NCBI GenBank assembly: GCA_014384665.1
Contig: JACNFI010000347.1
Span: 1-13,711, forward strand
DNA: 13,711 nucleotides
Direction: 5' to 3'
Source: Candidatus Cloacimonadota bacterium
Lineage (GTDB): Bacteria > Cloacimonadota > Cloacimonadia > JGIOTU-2
In this document: positions 1 to 5,707 of the stretch, one piece after another
Layout: each line of letters opens with the position of its first letter
Position numbering within the stretch: the first letter of the stretch is position 1
Notes under the pieces: generated by a model
What the model was told of the DNA's origin: nothing
The model's database searches: none
The model's input: the letters and a program-made list of their open reading frames with translations, nothing else
Position numbers and translations under genes: made by a program

Positions 1-800
1 GTTCCATCCCAAACAACATTCGGGATTCGGGGTTCGGAGTTCGGGATTTGATAGGTTTTCACTCTCCGTCCTTTAATGTTATAAATTTCTATTTGTGTTT
101 GTTCTTGTAAGTTCGTGTAGTTCGTGGCTAAATTAAACGAAATAGTAGTTAAAGTGCTGAATGGATTTGGATAGTTTTGATAAAGAGTAAACGAAGTTGC
201 AAAATTTGGATAATCATTTATGGGAGTATCGCCTGCTGCGTTGTAGATTGTTGCGGTATTTGAACTAACGGTTATTTCAGCAAAGTCCACATAAATTACA
301 TTAGAGTCTTCAACAGAGTATATTCTTGCCTCAACGACAAAACCGTCACGAGAACCACCGTCGGAATCAAATTCCCAGGAGTATGGGAGTTGTGACCAAC
401 CTGTTCCATCAGAATAAGTGCTATTTCCACCAGCGCTTCCTGCATACGATGTGATGTCTTCAGGGTCACTTGTATAATGTGCCCAGATTCGTCCTGACGG
501 GTATGCCCCCGGCGTCACATCATAGCAATAGAAACTTGCGTCAATATTGTCGCCATCTACAAGTCCTGTAACCCACCAGATGTATGCCTGAGGTGTACCA
601 CCGATGGGATCTTCAGTGAATTTCAAACTGTGAGTTCCCTCATAAGCTTGTTCGGTGCTGTTTTCAAGAACTGCATTGCCATAGGAACCCAAAACAGTTC
701 CAATACCATCTTCCCAGTTATATGAGCGGGTTTGCTCTGCAAAGGCAGCTTGACACATAATAAGAAACATAGCCAGCCCAAAAATTAATACTTTTTTCAT
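1..800 (-). CDS. Secreted protein with C-terminal sorting (FlgD-like/T9SS type A-like) domain, 3' end cut by the window
   Basis: An open frame of 266 codons runs from the ATG at 800 off the left edge. An AAGGAG ribosome site (806-811) sits 5 nt before the ATG. Residues 1-21 are a Sec signal peptide: Lys-Lys, a hydrophobic core, then Ala-Phe-Ala before Glu-Gln. Residues 22-187 look like one beta-rich, carbohydrate-binding-like (jelly-roll) domain, opening NWEDGIGT and rich in Trp, Gly, Asp and Tyr. I see no catalytic motif. From residue 204 the sequence is the familiar C-terminal domain of exported FCB-group proteins: LYQNYPNPF (206-214), TTISFNL, IEIYNIKGRRVK (237-248), VVWDG (262-266). The missing end should be the short SGIYFYRL-like tail. 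It is probably exported across the inner membrane and then secreted or surface-anchored. The substrate is unknown. The C-terminal domain contains two short tandem-repeat tracts, listed separately. Confidence 0.85.
   Translation of the reverse strand, partial: MKKVLIFGLAMFLIMCQAAFAEQTRSYNWEDGIGTVLGSYGNAVLENSTEQAYEGTHSLKFTEDPIGGTPQAYIWWVTGLVDGDNIDASFYCYDVTPGAYPSGRIWAHYTSDPEDITSYAGSAGGNSTYSDGTGWSQLPYSWEFDSDGGSRDGFVVEARIYSVEDSNVIYVDFAEITVSSNTATIYNAAGDTPINDYPNFATSFTLYQNYPNPFSTLTTISFNLATNYTNLQEQTQIEIYNIKGRRVKTYQIPNSEPRIPNVVWDG
19..46. repeat. Four tandem heptamers inside the sorting-domain coding sequence
   Basis: Read on the plus strand the units are TTCGGGA, TTCGGGG, TTCGGAG and TTCGGGA. They encode residues of about 252-261 (IPNSEPRIPN) of the secreted protein, between its IYNIKGRRVK and VVWDG motifs. 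Seven is not a multiple of three, so gain or loss of a unit would shift the frame. Confidence 0.85.
89..128. repeat. Degenerate 9-10-nt tandem repeat inside the sorting-domain coding sequence
   Basis: On the minus strand the units are cacgaacta, cacgaactta, caagaacaaa and cacaaatag, preceded by gc. They encode ATNYTNLQEQTQ (residues 225-236) of the secreted protein. The same cacgaa unit starts the intergenic repeat after the fusion gene near 12549. Confidence 0.65.
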
Positions 801-812
801 CTTTTCTCCTTC

Positions 813-831
813 GTCCCGATATAATCGGGAC
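813..831. repeat. Palindrome gtcccgat-ata-atcgggac
   Basis: A perfect 8-bp inverted repeat with a 3-nt loop. It lies just upstream of the ribosome site of the secreted protein, so it would form a hairpin in that leader RNA. It has no T-run and is not a typical terminator. Confidence 0.7.
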
Positions 832-862
832 AATTTGTTTTAATTTGTTACTGGTTTAATAT

Positions 863-878
863 CCCCAATATATCGGGG
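863..878. repeat. Near-perfect palindrome ccccaatatatcgggg
   Basis: Seven of eight positions pair. It is followed by cttgcctatcctagaaatt, which resembles part of the hairpin element at 7295-7352 (cttgcctgtc, tttctaggg), so this may be a decayed relative of that element. Confidence 0.55.
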
Positions 879-940
879 CTTGCCTATCCTAGAAATTATC
901 ATCTCAAAATATCCTTTTATAATATTACCAACTAAATCAA

Positions 941-969
941 TTTAAAAACATAAATAAATTTCTTGTCAA
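941..969 (-). promoter_or_regulatory. Candidate promoter of the secreted-protein gene
   Basis: On the minus strand a perfect TTGACA (969-964) is followed after 17 nt by TTTAAA (946-941). The two palindromes lie in the predicted leader between here and the ATG at 800. A promoter here would allow expression separate from holB. The call rests on motif match only, and the -10 is weak. Confidence 0.35.
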
Positions 970-1022
970 GAACTTTATCAAACTTTATATAATATGTTTT
1001 TCGCTTATTTTGTGTGCTCATC

Positions 1023-2144
1023 TTATCTCTTCTGATTCTGATAAACTCGTTTATAAATCTGAAAAAAAGTATCAAGTACAATAAGCTCAAAATTTATATG
1101 TCCAATTATCAGTTCTTTTCCTTTCTCAATCAAATCTATAATTTCTCGTATGCTTTTATCGGTAAGTTTTGCTATCTGATAAAACCTTTCCAATTCCTCT
1201 TTCTGGTCAATATTGACAATTCTTTCCGGAGAATGATGAAGGTATGTAATATCACCAAACCAGAGCACAAGAAAGTCCAGAATATCCTTTAATAATTCTT
1301 CATTTCTGTTATGGCTAAAATTATCAGAAAAATTATGAATTCCCTCAAAATCTTTATTCACAATAAACCTAACAAAATCCAGCGCCATATTTCGTGCTTC
1401 AAACATTTCTGTTTGTGACATCAGAATGGCTTTTGCAATGCTGCCATTTGAAATCCTTGCACATATTTTTGCCTGGAGTTCTTCAATCTGATATTTTTCT
1501 ATTAAATGTTTTTCTACGATTTCTGGCGGAATTGGATTGAATCTGACTTTCTGACATCTTGAAATAATCGTTGGCAAAAGTGCAGATAATTTTGTTGTAG
1601 TGAGAATAATAATTACATAAGATGGCGGTTCCTCCAAAGTTTTCAGAAAGGCGTTTGCTGCAGATCTTGTCATTTCATCTGCTTCTGCAATAATGATTAT
1701 ACGATATTTCCCTTCACCGGGTTTAAACCTAATTTTCCTTTCAAGATTACGAATTGTATCAATTTGAATGGAAGTAGCTTTTGAAAATTGAAAACGTGAG
1801 TATGGTGTGGATTTAAGTTTCTCAATAAAATTCTGAACCTGAAGTTGCTCGGTTTCTTTTTTATATCCGCCTTCGGCAGATGTTTCAAATTTCGGCGTTG
1901 GATAGATAAAATCAATATCTGGATGAGAGAAATGGTCAACCTTACGACAGGATGAGCAATTATCACAGCAATCATAATCTTTTTGATTTTGGCAGTTTAC
2001 TGCTTTGGCAAATTGGAAAGCAGTGGTTAGTTTCCCCACGCCTGAAGGACCGTAGAAAAGATAACTCTGTGCAACTTTTTCAGAAGATATAAGTTGTTTA
2101 AGGTTAGCTATTGCTTGTTCCTGACCTTTAATATTAGAAAGCAT
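1023..2144 (-). CDS. holB: DNA polymerase III clamp-loader subunit delta prime
   Basis: A 373-residue AAA+ protein of the DnaX/HolB family, the clamp-loader subunit that helps place the beta clamp on primed DNA. The N-terminal module shows the P-loop GPSGVGK (32-38). A zinc-binding knuckle follows with spacing C51-x8-C60-x2-C63-x2-C66, then EADEMT (154-159), the NAFLKTLEEPP helix (about 164-174) and the SRC motif (195-197). The length suits HolB rather than DnaX, because there is no long C-terminal extension; delta prime of many bacteria keeps a recognisable P-loop. The start lies only 15 nt from the REP-like element at 2160-2272, and the AT-only leader between them has no Shine-Dalgarno site. 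A frame-shifted DnaX or a short tau/gamma is the alternative but is less likely. Confidence 0.88.
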   Translation of the reverse strand: MLSNIKGQEQAIANLKQLISSEKVAQSYLFYGPSGVGKLTTAFQFAKAVNCQNQKDYDCCDNCSSCRKVDHFSHPDIDFIYPTPKFETSAEGGYKKETEQLQVQNFIEKLKSTPYSRFQFSKATSIQIDTIRNLERKIRFKPGEGKYRIIIIAEADEMTRSAANAFLKTLEEPPSYVIIILTTTKLSALLPTIISRCQKVRFNPIPPEIVEKHLIEKYQIEELQAKICARISNGSIAKAILMSQTEMFEARNMALDFVRFIVNKDFEGIHNFSDNFSHNRNEELLKDILDFLVLWFGDITYLHHSPERIVNIDQKEELERFYQIAKLTDKSIREIIDLIEKGKELIIGHINFELIVLDTFFQIYKRVYQNQKR

Positions 2145-2159
2145 ATTTTAATTTTATTT

Positions 2160-2272
2160 GGAGTGCGAAAACGAGGATTCCGATTTATCGGAAGACGAAC
2201 TTTTCGCAGATACTTCGCTCTTTGTTCTATTCTGCTGAAAGTTCGTCGCTTCGCTCCTCGTTTCAGCACTCC
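2160..2272. repeat. REP/BIME-like element, copy 1 (113 bp)
   Basis: It begins ggagtgc and ends gcactcc. The two halves are inverted REP-like units sharing the scaffold GGAGTGC - stem - CGAGGA - inner hairpin - GACGAAC - stem. The left half has outer stem GCGAAAA/TTTTCGC and inner stem TTCCGAT/ATCGGAA. The right half, read on the minus strand, has outer stem GCTGAAA/TTTCAGC and a short inner GC-gaa-GC. Copy 1 lies 17 nt after the RAYT stop and 15 nt before the holB ATG. It differs from copy 2 at two positions only, both in the central spacer. Confidence 0.92.
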
Positions 2273-2289
2273 TAATTTTTATTTAATAT

Positions 2290-2829
2290 TTAGAAATTAT
2301 CTTCATCACCTAATTCTAAATCACGATAATCATATAAAGCAAATTGCATTTGAAGCTCCTCTATTCCCTCTTTTCCCAATCTCATACGAAAACTTGACCA
2401 TTTATAATTTGAAACTTCTTTGACATATTTATGCTTTATTGGATTATATAAAATATAGTTCATTCTTGTAAAGTAATCCTTTTTGTCGCGAATACAAGTA
2501 TCCCAATAATTATACCATAAAGGTTTTACTTTAAATCCATTTATTTGATTTATTTCTGTTGCACTTTTGCGATGAATCTGCTGAATGAATTTTGGCAAGT
2601 CTCTTCCTTTATTACTTTTTGCTAACAAATGATAATGATTGTCCAGGATAACCCAATCAAATAATTCCCATTCTAATTTTTCTATCCAATAATGTATACT
2701 ATTTAACAAGCTTTCTTTTGCATCATCCTTAATCAACAATTTCCGTTTTTTATAGACTGAGCCTGTTATCATATAAAAAGTATCATCCAATAAAAGATGT
2801 GCTGGTGTATGTTTATATTTCTTCAACAT
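2290..2829 (-). CDS. REP-associated tyrosine transposase (RAYT, Y1/HUH nuclease of the IS200-like superfamily)
   Basis: 179 residues, a usual length for the family. The HUH metal-binding motif is H65-Y-H67 in LDNHYHLLAKS. The C-terminal block NYILYNPIKHKYV (124-136), followed by NYKWSSF (141-147), corresponds to the YIHxNPVKHGLV...W.YSSF signature of RAYTs, with Y125 the likely nucleophile. Family members cleave single-stranded REP hairpins and are thought to spread or maintain REP elements. Here two nearly identical inverted-pair elements flank the gene closely and a third lies 0.6 kb away, which supports the assignment. The ATG at 2829 has only a weak purine-rich ribosome site (agaaag). The frame is intact with both catalytic motifs, so activity is plausible. 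A plain IS200 TnpA is less likely, given the NPVKH-type block and the flanking REPs. Confidence 0.88.
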   Translation of the reverse strand: MLKKYKHTPAHLLLDDTFYMITGSVYKKRKLLIKDDAKESLLNSIHYWIEKLEWELFDWVILDNHYHLLAKSNKGRDLPKFIQQIHRKSATEINQINGFKVKPLWYNYWDTCIRDKKDYFTRMNYILYNPIKHKYVKEVSNYKWSSFRMRLGKEGIEELQMQFALYDYRDLELGDEDNF

Positions 2830-2861
2830 TATACTTCTTTCTAATGATTAAAGATTCTTTC

Positions 2862-2974
2862 GGAGTGCGAAAACGAGGATTCCGATTTATCGGAAGACGA
2901 ACTTTTCGCAGATACTTCGCTCCTTGTTCTAGTCTGCTGAAAGTTCGTCGCTTCGCTCCTCGTTTCAGCACTCC
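2862..2974. repeat. REP/BIME-like element, copy 2 (113 bp)
   Basis: Same orientation as copies 1 and 3. It is identical to copy 1 except at element positions 62 (t to c) and 71 (t to g), both in the central spacer, so the paired arms are unchanged. Its right end (ggagtgctga on the minus strand) supplies the last two codons and the TGA stop of the GNAT gene. Confidence 0.92.
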
Positions 2975-3531
2975 AATAACTTTTTAATATACACACTTTC
3001 AAACTTACCTGCTAAAATATCCATATAAATTATGTCATATTTTTTGCCGGCAATTATTTTAGCATTTCTTCGTTTCCCAATTATTTTAAAGCCGACATTT
3101 TCATAGGATTTTATCGCTCTTTTGTTGAAACCATAAACCTCAAGCATTATATTATTCAAATTCAGAATATTGAATCCATAGTCCAAAATTAATTTGGTCG
3201 CTTCCGTGCCATAACCTTTATCCCAATAGGTTTTATCTCCGATGAAAATGCCAAATTCAGCTCTTTTGTTTGGATGATTAATATTAAAAAGACTACAGTT
3301 GCCTATCAAATTATCTGTTTTTTTTTCTATGATTCCAAATACTTGTGCTCGGTTTTTGCTCATATCTTCTAGGATTTCTCTTTCTTTTTGAATAGTGATT
3401 TGCTGTCGTGAGAGACTCAAATATTTGCTAACTTCAAGGTTGTTTATCCACTCACAGTACTTTTCTGCATCATCAAGATTGATTGGCGTTAAATAGCATT
3501 TTTCTCCAACTAATTTTTTAAAGTATTTCAT
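2965..3531 (-). CDS. GNAT-family N-acetyltransferase (RimJ/RimL type)
   Basis: 188 residues with the RimJ/RimL-like GNAT pattern. The opening is YLTPINLDDAEKYCEWINN, where one expects the substrate-loop region. The acetyl-CoA pyrophosphate-binding motif A is WDKGYGTEA (103-111), then LEVYGFNKRAIKSYENVGF (130-148) and a closing beta-strand DIIYMDIL. The acceptor (protein N-terminus, amino sugar, polyamine or drug) cannot be read from sequence. The ATG at 3531 follows a GAAGG ribosome site. The gene sits between element copies 2 and 3, and its last residues (E-C) and stop come from copy 2. The natural C-terminus may therefore have been trimmed or replaced by the element, or the gene may be a passenger of it. 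Confidence 0.8.
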   Translation of the reverse strand: MKYFKKLVGEKCYLTPINLDDAEKYCEWINNLEVSKYLSLSRQQITIQKEREILEDMSKNRAQVFGIIEKKTDNLIGNCSLFNINHPNKRAEFGIFIGDKTYWDKGYGTEATKLILDYGFNILNLNNIMLEVYGFNKRAIKSYENVGFKIIGKRRNAKIIAGKKYDIIYMDILAGKFESVYIKKLLEC

Positions 3532-3563
3532 TTCTGCCTTCTTAATTATTACATACTTTCATC

Positions 3564-3692
3564 GGAGTGCGAAAACGAGGATTCCGATTTATCGGAAGAC
3601 GAACTTTTCGCTATTCTGCTGAAAGTTCGTCGCTTCGCTCCTCGTTTTCCGCCAGAGGTGGATCCGCCAATTTTTTTGGTGGACAGCACTCC
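3564..3692. repeat. REP/BIME-like element, copy 3, rearranged (129 bp)
   Basis: Element positions 1-47 match copies 1 and 2 exactly. Positions 48-67 (20 bp of the central spacer) are missing. A 36-bp insertion (3648-3683) splits the distal arm after ctcgttt, and the last nine bases cagcactcc are intact. It lies between the glnS stop and the GNAT start. Confidence 0.88.
3648..3683. repeat. 36-bp hairpin insertion nested in element copy 3
   Basis: It starts tccgcca and ends tggtgga, which pair with one G-T mismatch across a T-run loop. A second tccgcc copy is inside it, with gaggtgga between. It appears to be a different short palindromic repeat family that landed in the REP-like element. Confidence 0.6.
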
Positions 3693-3706
3693 ATTCCGAC
3701 ACCTGT

Positions 3707-5413
3707 TTATTTTTTCTGCTTCTGTGCTTTTTGAATCTTTTCCCACTGGTCGCGCAAGGTTACTGTGCGATTAAAAACCAATTTTTTGTTTGAAGAATCC
3801 TTTGACTCCATACAAAAATAGCCAAGCCGTTCAAACTGGTAATGTATTCCTACTTTTGCATTTGTCAAACTTGGTTCCAACTTGCAAGAAGTTAAAACTT
3901 CCAGAGATTTGGGATTCAGATAATTTTTGAAATCATCTTGTTCTGCTAAAGGGTTTTCAACTGTGAAAAGACGGTCATACAACCGAACTTCTGCGTCAAT
4001 CGCATGTTTTGAAGAAACCCAATGAAGAGTTGCTTTCACTTTTCGTCCGTCTGGTGCATTTCCCCCTTTGGTCTTTGCATCATAAGTACAATGAAGCTCC
4101 ACAACATTTCCATCATTATCTTTCATAACTTTTACGCATTTGATAAAATAAGCGTACCTCAAACGAACTTCCTTTCCAGGAGACAACCTCCAGAATTTTT
4201 TAGGAGGATTTTCCATAAAATCATTTTGCTCAATAAAAATCTCTCTGGAAAATGGAACCTTGTGCGTTCCCATACTTGAATCTTCTGGATTATTAACGGC
4301 ATCCAGTTCTTCTATTTTTCCTTCAGGATAATTGTCTATTATAATTTTAAGAGGATGCAAAACCGCCATAACACGAGGAGCATGTTTATTCAAATCTTCA
4401 CGAAGGCAATGTTCCAGTAAAGCGATATCTACCAAACTTTCTGCTTTAGCCATTCCAATGCGTTCGCAAAAATCTTTGATAGATTCTGGGGTGTATCCCC
4501 GTCTTCTAAGACCTGATAATGTCGGCATTCTCGGGTCATCCCAGCCACTTACATAATTTCCTTCAACCAATTCTCGGAGTTTTCTTTTGCTTAAAACCGT
4601 ATATGATAAATTCAATCTTGCAAACTCAATCTGCCGAGATGGAAAGATTTCAAGATTCTCAATAAACCAGTTATAAAGTGGACGATGACCTTCAAAACCA
4701 AGGTCACAAAGTGAATGTGTTATTTTCTCAATAGAATCGCACTGTCCGTGAGTAAAATCATAACTCGGATAGATGCACCACTTATCGCCAGTTCTATGAT
4801 GTTCAGCGTGAATAATGCGATACATAATTGGGTCGCGCATATTCATATTTGGAGAAGTCATATCAATTTTTGCGCGAAGTACACAAGCACCATTGTCAAA
4901 CTCTCCGTTTTTCATTTTTTCAAATAACTTCAGATTTTCTTCAACAGTTCTGCTGCGATATGGGCTGTTTTTGCCGGGCTTGGTAAGAGTACCACGATAT
5001 TCACGGATTTCATCCGGACTTAAATCGCAGACATACGCCTTGCCATCTTTGATTAATTTCAATGCATATTCATACAAAATATCAAAATAATCTGATGCGT
5101 AGTAAAGTCTGTCTCCCCAATCAAATCCAAGCCAATGAATATCCTCTTTGATTGATTCCACATATTCCACATCTTCTTTAGTTGGATTGGTGTCGTCAAA
5201 ACGCAGATTGCACAGACCTTTGTATTCTTCTGCCAGTCCGAAAGTTAGACAGATTGCTTTGGCGTGTCCAATGTGAAGATATCCATTAGGCTCCGGCGGG
5301 AACCGAGTGTGTATTCGTCCATTATGTTTGTTCGTTCGGATATCTTCTTCAATGATATTTTTAATAAAATTTGAGGTGGTAGAAGATTCCTTGTATGTTG
5401 TATTTTTATTCAT
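3707..5413 (-). CDS. glnS: Glutaminyl-tRNA synthetase (GlnRS)
   Basis: Class I aminoacyl-tRNA synthetase that charges tRNA-Gln with glutamine in the cytosol. The product is 568 residues from the ATG at 5413, close to the 554 of the E. coli enzyme. The frame extends 24 codons further to 5485, but that ATG lacks a ribosome site and the extra residues do not match the family. The ATG at 5413 has AAAGGTG 5 nt upstream and begins just before the conserved NFIKNIIEEDI helix. The ATP site shows PPEPNGYLHIGHAK (HIGH at 47-50) and VLSKR (273-277, the KMSKS loop). WDDPRMPTLSGLRRRGYTPE and the beta-barrel anticodon-binding domains (for example EVRLRYAYFIKC, LHWVSSKHA, FNRTVTLRDQWEK) follow to the end. 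GlnRS means Gln-tRNA can be made directly here. Nothing in the window shows the amidotransferase route. Confidence 0.96.
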   Translation of the reverse strand: MNKNTTYKESSTTSNFIKNIIEEDIRTNKHNGRIHTRFPPEPNGYLHIGHAKAICLTFGLAEEYKGLCNLRFDDTNPTKEDVEYVESIKEDIHWLGFDWGDRLYYASDYFDILYEYALKLIKDGKAYVCDLSPDEIREYRGTLTKPGKNSPYRSRTVEENLKLFEKMKNGEFDNGACVLRAKIDMTSPNMNMRDPIMYRIIHAEHHRTGDKWCIYPSYDFTHGQCDSIEKITHSLCDLGFEGHRPLYNWFIENLEIFPSRQIEFARLNLSYTVLSKRKLRELVEGNYVSGWDDPRMPTLSGLRRRGYTPESIKDFCERIGMAKAESLVDIALLEHCLREDLNKHAPRVMAVLHPLKIIIDNYPEGKIEELDAVNNPEDSSMGTHKVPFSREIFIEQNDFMENPPKKFWRLSPGKEVRLRYAYFIKCVKVMKDNDGNVVELHCTYDAKTKGGNAPDGRKVKATLHWVSSKHAIDAEVRLYDRLFTVENPLAEQDDFKNYLNPKSLEVLTSCKLEPSLTNAKVGIHYQFERLGYFCMESKDSSNKKLVFNRTVTLRDQWEKIQKAQKQKK

Positions 5414-5418
5414 TTTTT

Positions 5419-5425
5419 CACCTTT
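5419..5425 (-). promoter_or_regulatory. Ribosome binding site that decides the glnS start
   Basis: AAAGGTG on the minus strand, 5 nt before the ATG at 5413. It favours this start over the upstream in-frame ATG at 5485. Confidence 0.65.
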
Positions 5426-5544
5426 TCCCAAGTAGTGATTGAACGGAAACCTTCTAAATGTTTTAATAAAGATACTTTGTGGCATGTTTTTAGATATGAA
5501 GATTTTAATTCATACTACTCTTTTATATTTTTAATGATCTTTAT

Positions 5545-5632
5545 TTAACCGCAGAGAACGCAAAGTTTTCGCAGAGTTCCCAGAGATTTTTCTCTGCGTA
5601 CTTTGCGTCTCCTTTGTGGACTTTGCGGTTAA
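5545..5632. repeat. 88-bp imperfect inverted repeat between gltX and glnS
   Basis: The ends ttaaccgcagag and ctttgcggttaa pair at 11 of 12 positions. Inside, gagaacgcaaag faces ctttgcgtctcc, and gcagag / ctctgc units add more pairing. It could fold into a long hairpin in the gltX-glnS spacer. No terminator-like T-run follows it on the minus strand. Confidence 0.75.
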
Positions 5633-5660
5633 TCTTCGCTTCCAAAAATGACACTTAACT

Positions 5661-5690
5661 TCTTTTTATTAAATATCTTTTTATTAAATA
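5661..5690. repeat. Exact tandem duplication of a 15-mer
   Basis: tctttttattaaata occurs twice head to tail, 18 nt after the gltX stop. It is AT-rich and probably a slippage duplication. Confidence 0.8.
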
Positions 5691-5707
5691 GATTAAAGGG
5701 TTTTCGT

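Larger units (their letters stand above)
2160..2974 (-). mobile_element. RAYT gene bracketed by two direct REP/BIME-like copies
   Basis: An 815-bp unit: element copy 1 (2160-2272), the RAYT gene (2290-2829), element copy 2 (2862-2974). The flanking gaps are 17 and 32 bp. This matches the known association of REP-associated tyrosine transposases with flanking REP pairs. No target-site duplication is evident. Whether the unit is still mobile or domesticated cannot be told from one locus. Confidence 0.7.

Noticed and set aside
738..800. Lipoprotein signal in the secreted protein (Cys after LIM)
   Set aside because: Met at -1 does not fit the lipobox, and AFA just downstream is a good Sec cleavage site.
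963..993. Plus-strand TTGTCA ... TATAAT box pair
   Set aside because: The spacing is 19 and no plus-strand gene lies downstream; the plus ORF at 1014-1292 is a shadow of holB.
2094..2423. Plus-strand ORF through element copy 1, with the same peptide also open through copy 2 (2799-2987)
   Set aside because: The shared peptide comes only from the repeated DNA. The reading frames overlap real minus-strand genes, have no ribosome sites and match no family.
2160..3692. CRISPR array from three repeats
   Set aside because: The repeats are 113-129 bp with internal symmetry and the gaps are whole genes of about 590 bp. This is a REP/BIME arrangement.
2160..3692. Classical composite transposon
   Set aside because: The flanking repeats contain no transposase of their own and no target duplication is visible. 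REP plus RAYT explains the layout better.
3549..3746. Minus-strand 65-codon ORF covering copy 3
   Set aside because: It is Ser/Lys/Arg-rich low-complexity translation of the palindromic element, overlaps the glnS end, and is not a plausible protein.
5414..5485. N-terminal 24-residue extension of GlnRS
   Set aside because: The ATG at 5485 has no ribosome site and the residues are not family-like, whereas the ATG at 5413 has AAAGGTG at proper spacing.
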